From: Tetragenococcus muriaticus DSM 15685 | GTDB lineage: Bacteria > Bacillota > Bacilli > Lactobacillales > Enterococcaceae | Direction of reading: 5' to 3' | Length of the DNA stretch: 64,000 nucleotides | Assembly: GCF_000423785.1 (NCBI RefSeq) | Contig: NZ_AUIQ01000001.1 | Span: 62,001 to 126,000 of the forward strand | Shown: in pieces, positions 18,554 through 30,347 of the stretch | How positions within the stretch are numbered: the first letter of the stretch is position 1 | Layout of the letters: each line of letters begins with the position of its first letter | Position numbers and translations under genes: made by a program | Notes under the pieces: model-generated | Database searches by the model: none | What the model saw: only the letters and a program-made list of their open reading frames with translations | What the model was told of the DNA's origin: nothing

Positions 18554-20509
18554 TTATTCTTTTACAGGTTTTTTCAATAGGCCTAACATAACGCCTGAAA
18601 TGATTGCGCCAATCACAACAAATAATATATACCATAGTGGTTGGCTAACAAGAGCAATGACAAAGATACCACCATGTGGAGCCATTAAACGAATTCCCAT
18701 GGCACCAACTAAGCCACCGGTTATTGCAGAACCAACTACAAAACTTGGAATTGCTCGGAATGGGTCAGAAGCAGTAAATGGAATAGCACCTTCAGTTACA
18801 AAGGAAGCGCCCATAATAACGTTAGTTAAACCAGCTTGATTTTCTTGGTCAGTAAATTTGTTTTTAAATAGACGAGTTGCTACAAAGATTGCCAATGGTG
18901 GAACCATACCACCAGACATAACTGCTGCCATTACAAGACTACCACCTTGAGCAATTGTTGCTGCAATCGTGCCTGTACCAAAAACGTAAGCTGCTTTATT
19001 GATAGGACCACCTAAGTCAATAGCCATCATTCCAGCTAATAGTGCACCTAATAAGGCAGCGTTAGCTCCACTTAAGTTCAATAAGAAGCTGTTCAATCCA
19101 TCATTGATTACTTTAATTGGAACGTTAATCAAAAGCATAAGGAAGCCAGTAATTAAAAGACCAAAGAAAGGGAAGAATAGAATAGTTTTAATTCCATCTA
19201 GTGATTGCGGTAGACCCTTTAATATTTTACGTAGGAATTCAACAACATAACCACCAACAAAACCACCAATTAAAGCGCCGATAAATCCAGCGCCACCTTG
19301 TTCTGCAATCGCGCCTGCTGCAAAACCTGTGACTAAACCTGGACGGTCACTAATACTCATTGCTATAAAACCAGCTAGTACTGGAAGCATAAAGCCAAAT
19401 GCGGCATTTCCGATTTGGTTGAACCAATCAGCGACTTGGTTATAATTTCCTAATTGATCTAGGGAATCTTGCGGAACGCCCATCCATTGGTCGATCATGA
19501 AGGAAAGTGCCATCATAATTCCGCCGGCAACAACAAATGGTAGCATGTGAGATACACCATTCATCAAATCTTTATAAATCTTTTGGCCGACAGATTGTTT
19601 TTCGCCTTCAGAACTGCTTGTACTTTGGCTTGCTTGCTCATCACTACTTTGATAAATTGAAGCATTACCACTTAAGGCATTGTTAATTAATTCTTCTGGC
19701 TTACGGATTCCGTCACTAACTGGACGAGACACTACAGGTTTACCGCCAAAGCGATTCATTTCCACGTTCGTATCAGCAGCAATAACAACGCCACTTGCAC
19801 GAGCAATGTCTTCTGAAGTCAAACGGTGTTTAACACCTTCAGAACCATTTGTTTCAACTTTAATATCAACGCCCATATCTTTCGCTTGGTTTTTCAGGGA
19901 ATCTTCTGCCATATAAGTATGAGCAATCCCTGTTGGACAAGCAGTTACAGCAACAATGAAAGGACGGTCTTTTTCTTGGTCGCCACTTTCTTCTGTTTGT
20001 TCGTTACCTTCGTCTTTATTTTCATTTTCTTCGTCATCATCGTCATCATCGTCATCTTCTTCGACTTGAGCAAAGGCAGCTTGCACATCTTCTGGTGTTT
20101 GAGCTTGTTGAAGATTTGCTACAAAATCTTGGTTGACTAATTGACGTGATAAAGCTGCTAAAGCTTGTAAGTGTGTATCATCAGCACCTTCAGGAGCAGC
20201 AATCATGAAAAAGAGATAGGTAGGTTGTCCATCAAGTGATTCATAGTCAACTCCTTGCTCGCTTTTAGCAAATAACACAGTAGCTTCTTTTACCGCATCA
20301 TTTTTTGCGTGTGGCATTGCGATACCGTCGCCTAAACCTGTAGATGTTTCTTCTTCACGAGCCAAAATACCTTCTTTAAATTTATCAAGATCAGTAATTC
20401 TACCAATATCATAAAGCTTTTGGACCATTTCATCGATCGCAGGTTTTTTCTCTGTTGCTTGAAGATCCATGATCATGGCTTCTTTAACCAATAAGTCATT
20501 GATTTTCAT
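18554..20509 (-). CDS. fruA: Fructose-specific PTS transporter, fused EIIABC
   Basis: A 651-residue membrane protein that imports fructose and phosphorylates it to fructose-1-phosphate. The EIIA domain (1-148) has the phosphoryl histidine in GIAMPHAKN (His67). The EIIB domain begins near 183 with its active cysteine in ACPTGIAHTYM (Cys191). The EIIC domain (about 315-651) has many membrane spans. Between EIIA and EIIB is an unusually acidic linker (residues 150-181) with eight consecutive aspartates. It is the last gene of the fruR-fruK-fruA operon, 12 bases after fruK. Confidence 0.95.
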   Translation of the reverse strand: MKINDLLVKEAMIMDLQATEKKPAIDEMVQKLYDIGRITDLDKFKEGILAREEETSTGLGDGIAMPHAKNDAVKEATVLFAKSEQGVDYESLDGQPTYLFFMIAAPEGADDTHLQALAALSRQLVNQDFVANLQQAQTPEDVQAAFAQVEEDDDDDDDDEENENKDEGNEQTEESGDQEKDRPFIVAVTACPTGIAHTYMAEDSLKNQAKDMGVDIKVETNGSEGVKHRLTSEDIARASGVVIAADTNVEMNRFGGKPVVSRPVSDGIRKPEELINNALSGNASIYQSSDEQASQSTSSSEGEKQSVGQKIYKDLMNGVSHMLPFVVAGGIMMALSFMIDQWMGVPQDSLDQLGNYNQVADWFNQIGNAAFGFMLPVLAGFIAMSISDRPGLVTGFAAGAIAEQGGAGFIGALIGGFVGGYVVEFLRKILKGLPQSLDGIKTILFFPFFGLLITGFLMLLINVPIKVINDGLNSFLLNLSGANAALLGALLAGMMAIDLGGPINKAAYVFGTGTIAATIAQGGSLVMAAVMSGGMVPPLAIFVATRLFKNKFTDQENQAGLTNVIMGASFVTEGAIPFTASDPFRAIPSFVVGSAITGGLVGAMGIRLMAPHGGIFVIALVSQPLWYILFVVIGAIISGVMLGLLKKPVKE

Positions 20510-20521
20510 TCTATAGTCCTC

Positions 20522-21436
20522 CTATATATTTTTTATCGTTACTTCTGGGAGCAATTCGTTGATAAATTCTCCTGTTGCTAAATCATCAGAAAAAGTAGTT
20601 GCACTTCCACAGGCAACTCCCCATTTGAAAGCAGTTTGTGGATCCTTTGTTTGAGAAAAGTTTCCGATAAAACCAGCAATCATAGAGTCTCCTGCGCCTA
20701 CCGAGTTTTTCACTTCACGCTCTAAAACATTTGAAAGATAAGTGCCTTCTGGAGTAATAAGTAAAGCGCCATCGCCAGCCATAGAAATTATCGCGTTTTT
20801 AGCTCCATCTTCTAATAGCTTTTTCCCATAAGCAATAATATCATCTAATGAATTAAGTGTTGTATGGTAAAGCTCTGCTAGCTCATGGTTATTAGGTTTT
20901 ACTAGTAATGGGCCTTTAGAAAGGGCAGCTGATAAATCTTCACCGGTAGTATCAATAACAAACTCAGCACCATTATCTTTTATAATTTGAATGAGTTCTT
21001 GATAAAAGTCTTTTCTTAAACCACCAGGTGTACTTCCAGACAAAATAACAATATCGCCTGTAGTAATTTGTTCAGATAAGGTAAATTTTAGGCGATTGAT
21101 CTCATCTTCAGCTAGGGACGGACCTTGTCCGTTAATTTCAGTTTCTTCTTCTGCCTTTAATTTGACATTAATACGAGTATCTTTTTTAACTCGGGTAAAT
21201 TGGCTTTGAATTCCTTCCTCAATTAACCATTTTTCGATAAAATCACCGGTAAAACCACCTAAAAATCCTAGGGGGCAAGAACTAGCATCAATTCGTTGTA
21301 AAATGCGAGAAACATTGATCCCTTTGCCTCCAGGTAGTTTAAAATCTGCGGTCATGCGATTAATTTCTCCTGTTTTCAGTTGATTTACATGAACAATATA
21401 ATCAATTGAAGGATTCAATGTTAAGGTATAAATCAT
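20522..21436 (-). CDS. fruK: 1-phosphofructokinase
   Basis: A 304-residue PfkB-family sugar kinase that phosphorylates fructose-1-phosphate to fructose-1,6-bisphosphate. The GGKGINVSR substrate-binding motif (about residues 36-44) and the C-terminal SVGAGDSMIAGF anion-hole/catalytic motif (Asp base) are present. The start codon overlaps the fruR stop by one base (TAATG), with GGAGG inside the end of fruR, so translation is probably coupled. Operon context with fruA and fruR fixes the substrate. Confidence 0.95.
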   Translation of the reverse strand: MIYTLTLNPSIDYIVHVNQLKTGEINRMTADFKLPGGKGINVSRILQRIDASSCPLGFLGGFTGDFIEKWLIEEGIQSQFTRVKKDTRINVKLKAEEETEINGQGPSLAEDEINRLKFTLSEQITTGDIVILSGSTPGGLRKDFYQELIQIIKDNGAEFVIDTTGEDLSAALSKGPLLVKPNNHELAELYHTTLNSLDDIIAYGKKLLEDGAKNAIISMAGDGALLITPEGTYLSNVLEREVKNSVGAGDSMIAGFIGNFSQTKDPQTAFKWGVACGSATTFSDDLATGEFINELLPEVTIKNI

Positions 21437-22188
21437 TAGTTAACCTCCTTTAGCGTTGTTTGATCTTGGAAATCCTCACGAAACTTTTGGGGACAACTGT
21501 TTGTAACAATGGTAGCTGACTTTAAAGGGGCAACTTGTACAAATGTGACTTGTTGCAATTTTGAATGATCAAGCAGTACATATGCTTGTTGACTTTGCTG
21601 TAATGCTTGTCGTTTAACCGCTGCTTCTTCAGGATCAGGAGTAGTAAAGCCAGCTTCAAGCTCTGCGCCATTCATACCTAAAAAGCTCTTGCTAAAACGG
21701 AAGTCACTTAACTGCTGCATAGCCGTAGCACCAAGTGTAGCATTGGTTGATAGTTTTATATTCCCACCTAAAATAATCGTTTCGATCTGACGATCAATTA
21801 GAAGAGCGGCATGCTTTACTGAATTCGTTACGACCTTAATAGAAAGATCATTTGGAATAAATTGAATCATTTCAATCGTTGTTGAGCCAGCATCAAGATA
21901 AATCACATCTTCTGTGTCCAATAAGCCGGCACAGAATTTAGCAATTTGTACTTTTTGCTGATGAAATTTTTCTTCCTTTTCAGCCATGGTTGCCTCAAAA
22001 CTGAGATGAGGCATTTTTTTAGCGCCTCCATGAACCCGTGCAAGTAACCCTTGTTCTTCGAGATTTTTTAAATCGCGACGAACTGTCGACTCTGAAGCAT
22101 TGAGCGGTTTCAAAAGCTCATTTATTGTTACGATGTCATTTTCAGTCAAAAGGTCCAGTATAAACTGATGTCTCTTTTCTGTAAGCAT
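21436..22188 (-). CDS. fruR: DeoR-family repressor of the fructose operon
   Basis: A 250-residue DeoR-type regulator. The N-terminal winged helix-turn-helix (residues about 3-57) has the typical ASESTVRRDLKNLEEQGLL, and the C-terminal sugar-phosphate sensing domain has LDAGSTTIEM. Fructose-1-phosphate is the usual effector for this context. ATG at 22188 is used here; an in-frame TTG six bases upstream is closer to the AAGGA site and cannot be excluded. It is first in its own operon and probably represses it through the repeats just upstream. Confidence 0.9.
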   Translation of the reverse strand: MLTEKRHQFILDLLTENDIVTINELLKPLNASESTVRRDLKNLEEQGLLARVHGGAKKMPHLSFEATMAEKEEKFHQQKVQIAKFCAGLLDTEDVIYLDAGSTTIEMIQFIPNDLSIKVVTNSVKHAALLIDRQIETIILGGNIKLSTNATLGATAMQQLSDFRFSKSFLGMNGAELEAGFTTPDPEEAAVKRQALQQSQQAYVLLDHSKLQQVTFVQVAPLKSATIVTNSCPQKFREDFQDQTTLKEVN

Positions 22189-22211
22189 TTCCAATCAATC
22201 CTTCCATAGAT

Positions 22212-22265
22212 ATTTTAGCATGATATTTTTTCAAAATCAATCAAAACCACGCATAAACAATCAAA
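22212..22265 (-). promoter_or_regulatory. Fructose-operon promoter with FruR operator-like repeats
   Basis: The reverse strand has -35 TTGATT (22235-22240), a 17-base spacer and -10 TAAAAT (22212-22217). Two exact copies of TTTGATTG (22238-22245 and 22258-22265) lie 20 bp apart, about two helix turns, the first overlapping the -35. Direct repeats of this kind are typical DeoR-family operators. Confidence 0.65.
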
Positions 22266-22299
22266 TTCACAGCTGAACAAGGAATTTTTTTCTAAGTAT

Positions 22300-22363
22300 A
22301 AAGAAAAAACCAATATATCAATTTCATCTACTAAGCAAAAAGTAGAAAAAGTGGATATATTGG
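22300..22363 (-). terminator. Terminator of the ClC gene
   Basis: CCAATATATC (22310-22319) pairs with GATATATTGG (22354-22363), with an inner CTAC/GTAG stem. On the reverse strand six T residues follow. Confidence 0.75.
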
Positions 22364-22391
22364 AGCTAGTTAAAAGTATTATTGAAACACT

Positions 22392-23927
22392 CTATTTTAT
22401 TAAAGTCTTTTTTCTTAATTGCCTTCGAACATCAGTTGCATGGTCGGTATCGGTTAGTATCAAAAGAGTATCATCCATTCTTAAAATAGTATCGCCATGT
22501 GGTAAAATATCTTGTTCATTACGTCGGATAGAAACTAGTAAAGTTTCTTCTGGCCATACAAAATCACGGACAGGCATACCATCTAAAATACTTTCAGCAG
22601 TAACTGGAAACTCAATAACAATTTTTTCATTAGGATCTGCAATTTTTTTAAAGGAAACTAAGCGATCAAGTAAAGATTCATATATAGGATGACCACCTAA
22701 AGAATCCACTACAATATAAGCTATTAATGCCACAAAGCCTAGTGGCATTAAGTGATTAATCGAACCGACCATTTCAGTTACTAAAATAATGGCAGTAAGA
22801 GGGGCTTTTCCAATAGCAGTAAAATAGCCTGCCATTGCGATAATGATAAAGTTCTTCAAGTAAAAACTTTCAAGGCCTAAATACTCAATCGAAAATACGC
22901 CAAATAATGCTCCTAAGATAGCACCTAATGATAAGATAGGAAGAAAAATTCCTCCAGGAAGATTAGAACCATAAGAAATCATAGAAAAAAGATAGCGCAG
23001 TAAAAATAAAAGTAATAATAAATAAAGTGAATGACTATTTTCTTCTAGATTTAAAATAATTTGGTTTCCACCACCTAAAAGATTAGGGAAATAAAAACCA
23101 ATTGGGATAACTAATAATAAAGGAACAAGGCCATAAAAAGGTGAGGGAATAGGCAACTTGTTAAACCATTTAGGCAAATTAAGCAAATTCTTTTGATACA
23201 TTCTGCCTAAAACACCTAAAAAAACGCCTAGAATAAGTAGTAAACCATAATATTTTAAAGGTAGATCCTCCATATGACCTAAATATAAAACTGGTTGTAA
23301 GCCAAAAATGTATAGCGAAATAAAATTAGCTATAATGGATGAAACAAGAGAAGTTAACCAGATAAGGGGAGAAAAAGTATGATGAACTTCTTCAACAATA
23401 AATAATACTGCCGCGATAGGCGCATTAAAGGCTGCTGCTAGACCAGCACTAGCACCGCTTGAAATTAAAATCTTTTGCTCATACTTAGGAGAATCGTAAG
23501 TGCTGCTTAATCCTTGTCCCACAGATGCTCCTAGTTGGATAGAAGGACCTTCCCGTCCTAAAAAGAGCCCAGGGCCAATAGCAAGTATGCCTCCGACAAA
23601 TTTATTCAAAAGAACAGGAAACCAACGGTAATGAATTTCTTCTTGTAATAATCCTTCAACCTGTGGAACCCCACTTCCAGAAATATGGGGCTGTGCTTTA
23701 ATAAGATAGCCGATAAAAATAGCTACAACAATAGAGAGCATGGCCCAAAAAATTAGCCAAAGTGGTTTTTCTTGCGCGAAAAGGTAAAAATGTTGCACGT
23801 ATTCTGTCATTTTTTCGATGGTTAAGCGAAAAATACTGACCAGAACACCCGAAATAATGCCAACAATTCCTCCTTTTAAAATAAAATATAACCGTGTTTG
23901 ATCCGTTGTATGTAATTTTTTTAACAT
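22392..23927 (-). CDS. ClC-family chloride/proton antiporter with C-terminal RCK_C (TrkA-C) domain
   Basis: A 511-residue membrane protein. The three anion-pathway signatures are SGSGVPQ (about 83-89), GREGPSIQ (124-131, with gating Glu126) and GGIFLP (near 326). The internal proton glutamate pair appears in LFIVEEVHH, so an H+/Cl- (or fluoride-insensitive ClC) antiporter is more likely than a channel. A cytosolic TrkA-C domain occupies the last 80 residues (HGDTILRMDDTLLILTD) and may sense a ligand. It is a single gene with its own terminator, upstream of fruR. Confidence 0.93.
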   Translation of the reverse strand: MLKKLHTTDQTRLYFILKGGIVGIISGVLVSIFRLTIEKMTEYVQHFYLFAQEKPLWLIFWAMLSIVVAIFIGYLIKAQPHISGSGVPQVEGLLQEEIHYRWFPVLLNKFVGGILAIGPGLFLGREGPSIQLGASVGQGLSSTYDSPKYEQKILISSGASAGLAAAFNAPIAAVLFIVEEVHHTFSPLIWLTSLVSSIIANFISLYIFGLQPVLYLGHMEDLPLKYYGLLLILGVFLGVLGRMYQKNLLNLPKWFNKLPIPSPFYGLVPLLLVIPIGFYFPNLLGGGNQIILNLEENSHSLYLLLLLFLLRYLFSMISYGSNLPGGIFLPILSLGAILGALFGVFSIEYLGLESFYLKNFIIIAMAGYFTAIGKAPLTAIILVTEMVGSINHLMPLGFVALIAYIVVDSLGGHPIYESLLDRLVSFKKIADPNEKIVIEFPVTAESILDGMPVRDFVWPEETLLVSIRRNEQDILPHGDTILRMDDTLLILTDTDHATDVRRQLRKKTLIK

Positions 23928-24146
23928 CTTTTCACTCCTACTTTATCATTCTAGCACTGTTTTCAGAAAACTACAATAAATTTTCATTACATATCAGAAA
24001 AGAAAATAATAAAGCAGGTCATTGATTATGAAACATAATAGATAACTTTTCGTAATCTATTCATCATTTTACTCTTTATTTTTAAATCATCGATAAAAAA
24101 TGAAAGTGTGCTTCCAGTTTGTTAGGTTTATTGAAAGAAAAGAACA

Positions 24147-24155
24147 TGCTATAAT
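24147..24155 (+). promoter_or_regulatory. Extended -10 promoter of pcrA
   Basis: TGCTATAAT, a perfect extended -10, 33 bases before the pcrA start; the -35 (TTTATT, 17-base spacer) is weak. The 260 bases between the ClC gene and pcrA otherwise hold only an AATAGAT/ATCTATT repeat. Confidence 0.6.
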
Positions 24156-24188
24156 TAAAGGGATTGAAAAAGAAAGGGTGTTTGTTCA

Positions 24189-26420
24189 ATGACCTCCCAA
24201 AATGAACTATTAACAAATATGAACCAAAAACAAGAAGAGGCGATTACTACTACTGAAGGCCCGCTTCTTTTAATGGCAGGGGCTGGTAGCGGAAAAACAA
24301 GAGTGTTAACCCATCGTATTGCTTACTTAATTGAAGAAAGAAGTGTGAACCCTTGGAATATTTTGGCAATCACTTTTACTAATAAAGCAGCAAAAGAGAT
24401 GAAAGGGCGAGTAAAAGAACTGCTAGGAAAACAAGCAGAAGACATTTGGGTATCTACCTTTCATTCGATGTGTGTGCGCATTTTACGAAGAGATGTTGAA
24501 CGCATCGGCTACTCGAAAAATTTCACCATTATTGATACCGCAGAACAACGGACATTAATGAAAAATGTCTTAAAAATCTTAGATATTGATCCCAAAAAAT
24601 ATGATCCGCGCGCTATTTTAGGAAGTATTTCTAACGCAAAAAACGCTTTACTTACTCCTGAAAACTATCAAAAAATGCAGGGGAGTTATTTTGAAGAAAT
24701 CGTAGGAAAATGTTACGAAGTATACCAAAAAGAACTGTATAAAAACCAATGTATGGATTTTGATGATTTGATTATGAATACCATCACCTTATTGGAAAAT
24801 AATTCAGAAGTTTTGCAGTTCTATCAAAATAAATTTCAGTATATTCATGTGGATGAATACCAAGACACAAACCATGCACAATATCACTTGGTTAATCTTT
24901 TAGCTAAACGATTAAAAAATCTTTGTGTAGTAGGGGATGCCGATCAAAGTATTTATGGTTGGCGAGGAGCTGATATGCAAAATATTTTGGACTTTGAAAA
25001 AGATTACCCCGAAGCCCAAACAATTTTATTAGAACAAAATTATCGCTCTACTCAAAATATTTTAGAAGCTGCTAACCAAGTCATTACAAATAACCAAAAT
25101 CGAAAAGATAAAAACTTATGGACAGATAATACCACCGGAGAAACAATTACTTATTATCGCGGAGATTCAGAACGTGACGAAGCCCAATTTATTGTAGAGA
25201 CAATGCAAGATACCATGAACGATGAAGGAAAAAAATATGGAGATTTCGCCGTCTTATACCGAACGAACGCTCAATCGCGGGTAATCGAAGAGATGTTGTT
25301 AAAAGCTAATATTCCTTATACGATGGTCGGTGGGCATAAGTTCTATGACCGCAAAGAAATTAAAGATGTGCTAGCTTATTTAAATGCTATTGCAAACCCT
25401 GCTGATTCACTGAGTTTGTCACGTATTATTAATACCCCCAAACGAGGAATAGGCCCAGGTACTATGGAAAAACTCAATGATTTTGCCGATTTTAACGGAA
25501 TGCCACTTTTAGAAGCTGCGGAAAATATTGAGTTATCAAACATAAGCGGAAAAGTAGGTAAAAAATTAAAAGCTTTCGGTGATATGATAGGTAACTTCCA
25601 GCAAATGATCCCTTACTTATCAATGACAGAACTAACAAAAGAGGTCCTGCAAGAAAGTGGATATTATGATGAACTAAAAGCTCAAAATTCTTTAGAATCT
25701 CAAGCTCGACTAGAAAATTTGGAAGAATTTCTTACAGTCACCCAAGACTTTGATAAACAATACGAGAACATGGCTGATGAAGAAAAAGAAGCACCTGAAA
25801 ACAAACTGACTGTCTTTCTTAATGATTTATCTTTATTATCTGATGTTGATCAATATGAAGAAGAGAGTTCGGAAGTCACCTTAATGACTTTACATGCAGC
25901 TAAGGGATTAGAGTTTCCAGTGGTTTTTTTAATTGGGATGGAAGAAAACATCTTCCCGCTAAGTCGTTCTTTAATGGAAGAAAGCGAGTTAGAAGAAGAA
26001 CGGCGGCTAGCTTACGTTGGGATTACACGAGCAGAAGAAAAACTTTACTTAACCAATGCTTTCTCAAGAACTTTATATGGAAAGCCTCAATACAACCGTC
26101 CTTCTCGTTTCGTGGAAGAAATCAATCCTGAATTATTGAGTTCTGATCAGCCAGTCGTATATAAAAATCAACGCATTTCTGCAAATCGCCAAACGGTTAA
26201 AAATAATTCGCAAAGTAAGGCCACTTTTTCTCCAAGTTTTTCAACTAACGAAGGCCAGTCTTGGGAAATTGGAGATAAAGCTCAACATAAAAAGTGGGGC
26301 AAAGGAACTGTAGTAAAAGTTAGTGGCAAGCAAAAAGATGTAGAACTTGATATTGCTTTTCCAAATTTAGGTGTCAAACGTTTACTAGCAAGTTTTGCGC
26401 CTATTGAAAAAGTGGATTGA
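24189..26420 (+). CDS. pcrA: ATP-dependent DNA helicase PcrA (UvrD/Rep family)
   Basis: A 743-residue SF1A helicase for replication-fork and nucleotide-excision repair functions. Walker A is AGAGSGKTR (about residues 32-40); other motifs include [39 protein letters not shown] and [14 protein letters not shown]. The C-terminal tail carries a Tudor-like domain ([15 protein letters not shown]), which in PcrA binds RNA polymerase. It is followed after 9 bases by ligA, the common pcrA-ligA order. Confidence 0.97.
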   Translation: MTSQNELLTNMNQKQEEAITTTEGPLLLMAGAGSGKTRVLTHRIAYLIEERSVNPWNILAITFTNKAAKEMKGRVKELLGKQAEDIWVSTFHSMCVRILRRDVERIGYSKNFTIIDTAEQRTLMKNVLKILDIDPKKYDPRAILGSISNAKNALLTPENYQKMQGSYFEEIVGKCYEVYQKELYKNQCMDFDDLIMNTITLLENNSEVLQFYQNKFQYIHVDEYQDTNHAQYHLVNLLAKRLKNLCVVGDADQSIYGWRGADMQNILDFEKDYPEAQTILLEQNYRSTQNILEAANQVITNNQNRKDKNLWTDNTTGETITYYRGDSERDEAQFIVETMQDTMNDEGKKYGDFAVLYRTNAQSRVIEEMLLKANIPYTMVGGHKFYDRKEIKDVLAYLNAIANPADSLSLSRIINTPKRGIGPGTMEKLNDFADFNGMPLLEAAENIELSNISGKVGKKLKAFGDMIGNFQQMIPYLSMTELTKEVLQESGYYDELKAQNSLESQARLENLEEFLTVTQDFDKQYENMADEEKEAPENKLTVFLNDLSLLSDVDQYEEESSEVTLMTLHAAKGLEFPVVFLIGMEENIFPLSRSLMEESELEEERRLAYVGITRAEEKLYLTNAFSRTLYGKPQYNRPSRFVEEINPELLSSDQPVVYKNQRISANRQTVKNNSQSKATFSPSFSTNEGQSWEIGDKAQHKKWGKGTVVKVSGKQKDVELDIAFPNLGVKRLLASFAPIEKVD

Positions 26421-26429
26421 AGGAGGTAA

Positions 26430-28451
<2,022 letters not shown>

Positions 28452-28512
28452 GTTAAAAATTAAATAATAATGTAAATCTTTCATGAGAATTATTCAATGA
28501 TTTTCAATAAAG

Positions 28513-28521
28513 TGGTATAAT
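28513..28521 (+). promoter_or_regulatory. Extended -10 promoter of gatCAB
   Basis: TGGTATAAT, a perfect extended -10, 52 bases before the gatC start and after the end of ligA. Confidence 0.6.
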
Positions 28522-28572
28522 ACAGTGAAAATAATCTGTAAATATTTAATTAAAATGATTGAGGAGGATATT

Positions 28573-28878
28573 ATGGCGATCCATGAAGAACAAGCACAAC
28601 ATGTAGCTGAACTAGCAAAATTATCTTTTTCAGAAGATGAGCTGCAGCAATTTACCGATCAATTAGGCGAAATTATTGATATGGTGGAAACATTAGAAGA
28701 AGTGGATACCACAGATGTAGCCCTTACTTCTAATGTAAATGATGAAATTAACGTGATAAGACAAGATCAACCAACAAATGGAACGGATAGACAAGAACTA
28801 ATGAAAAATGCACCAGAATCAGAAAATGGATTCATAAAAGTTCCTTCCATTATCGAAAACAAGGAAGGTGGAGCATAA
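28573..28878 (+). CDS. gatC: Asp/Glu-tRNA amidotransferase subunit C
   Basis: A 101-residue GatC, which wraps around GatA and stabilises the GatCAB complex that makes Gln-tRNA(Gln) and Asn-tRNA(Asn) by transamidation. The typical [15 protein letters not shown] start and [15 protein letters not shown] end are present. The start is ATG 28573, with GAGGAGG upstream; the longer frame begins before the ribosome site. The stop overlaps the gatA start by one base. Confidence 0.95.
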   Translation: MAIHEEQAQHVAELAKLSFSEDELQQFTDQLGEIIDMVETLEEVDTTDVALTSNVNDEINVIRQDQPTNGTDRQELMKNAPESENGFIKVPSIIENKEGGA

Positions 28879-30347
28879 TGACAAAAATTTATGGTAAAAC
28901 ATTAGAAGAACTGCACACATTACTTGTTTCAAAAGAAATCACGGTAGTGGAGTTAATCCAAGAAACTTTTGCTCATCTAAAGGAAATTGAACCAGAAATT
29001 GATTCGTTTATTACTTTAAATGAAGAAAAAGCCCTTGAAATGGCTAGAGCAATTGATGAAAAGGGAGTCAGTGAAGAAAATATCTTAGCAGGCCTTCCTA
29101 TTGGAATTAAAGATAATATCGTAACGAAGGACCTTTTGACTACAGCTGCTTCAAAAATGTTATACAATTTTGAACCTATTTATGATGCTACTGTAATGGA
29201 AAAAGTTCATCAATCCAATATGATTCCTGTAGGGAAATTGAACATGGACGAATTTGCTATGGGAGGAAGTACGGAAAACTCTTATTTTAAAACAACTAAA
29301 AACGCCTGGGATACTAGTAAAGTTCCGGGAGGTTCTTCTGGTGGTTCAGCAGCCGCTGTAGCTAGTGGACAAATCCCGCTTGCTTTAGGAACGGATACGG
29401 GAGGTTCTATCCGTCAACCAGCCGCTTTTAATGGTATTGTCGGTATGAAACCTACTTATGGTCGCGTTTCTCGTTTTGGTTTAATTGCTTTTGGTTCTTC
29501 TTTAGATCAAATTGGCCCTCTTACTCGGACAGTCAAAGACAATGCCTTAGCTTTAAATGCTATCAGTGGTTATGATGCAAAAGATGGAACTTCTTCTGGA
29601 CAAGCTGTTCCTGATTTTACAAATAATTTGGAAAAAAGCATGGAAGGCATGAAAATTGCCTTGCCAAAAGAATATTTAGATAAAGGTGTAGATGACGAAA
29701 TTAAAGACGCTGTTTTAAAAGCAGCAGATACATTCCGCTCTCTAGGCGCTACAGTTGAAGAAGTAAGTTTACCTCATTCCAAATACGGTGTAGCTGCTTA
29801 TTATATTATTGCTTCTTCTGAAGCAAGTTCTAACTTACAACGTTTTGACGGTATTCGTTATGGTTACCGTAGTGAAAATGTGGCAAGCTTAGAAGATGTG
29901 TACGTAAATTCTCGTAGTGAAGGTTTTGGCGATGAAGTTAAACGTCGGATTATGTTAGGTACATTTTCCTTAAGTGCCGGGTATTTTGATGCTTTCTTCA
30001 AAAAAGCTGCTCAAGTTCGTACATTAATTAGACAAGATTTCAAAAAAGTTTTTGCTGATTACGATTTAATCATTGGACCAACAACGCCAACAGTTGCTTT
30101 TGGCTTAGGTGAAGAAATCGATGATCCAGTAACAATGTATACAAATGATGTTTTGACGATTCCAGTGAACTTAGCCGGTTTACCTGGCATGTCTTTACCT
30201 TGTGGTTTCTCGAATAATTTACCTATAGGTTTACAATTAATTGGCGATCGTTTTGCTGAAGAAACAATGTATCAAGCAGCTTATTCTTTTGAACAAGCAA
30301 CTGAATTTCATAATAAAAAACCTGAAATATTTGAAAGGAGCAAATAA
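28878..30347 (+). CDS. gatA: Asp/Glu-tRNA amidotransferase subunit A (amidase)
   Basis: A 489-residue amidase-signature enzyme that releases ammonia from glutamine. The Ser-cis-Ser-Lys triad is visible: Lys in GIKDNIVTK, cis-Ser in [14 protein letters not shown] and the nucleophile Ser in [10 protein letters not shown]. Translation is coupled to gatC through a TAATG overlap. gatB starts immediately at the next base after its stop. Confidence 0.97.
   Translation: MTKIYGKTLEELHTLLVSKEITVVELIQETFAHLKEIEPEIDSFITLNEEKALEMARAIDEKGVSEENILAGLPIGIKDNIVTKDLLTTAASKMLYNFEPIYDATVMEKVHQSNMIPVGKLNMDEFAMGGSTENSYFKTTKNAWDTSKVPGGSSGGSAAAVASGQIPLALGTDTGGSIRQPAAFNGIVGMKPTYGRVSRFGLIAFGSSLDQIGPLTRTVKDNALALNAISGYDAKDGTSSGQAVPDFTNNLEKSMEGMKIALPKEYLDKGVDDEIKDAVLKAADTFRSLGATVEEVSLPHSKYGVAAYYIIASSEASSNLQRFDGIRYGYRSENVASLEDVYVNSRSEGFGDEVKRRIMLGTFSLSAGYFDAFFKKAAQVRTLIRQDFKKVFADYDLIIGPTTPTVAFGLGEEIDDPVTMYTNDVLTIPVNLAGLPGMSLPCGFSNNLPIGLQLIGDRFAEETMYQAAYSFEQATEFHNKKPEIFERSK

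Noticed and set aside
18600-20140. Several plus-strand frames of 78-104 residues opposite fruA
   Set aside because: They are shadows of the conserved fruA reading frame, without ribosome sites or promoters.
28973-29167. Reverse-strand 64-residue frame within gatA
   Set aside because: An antisense shadow with no start signal; gatA is fully conserved here.
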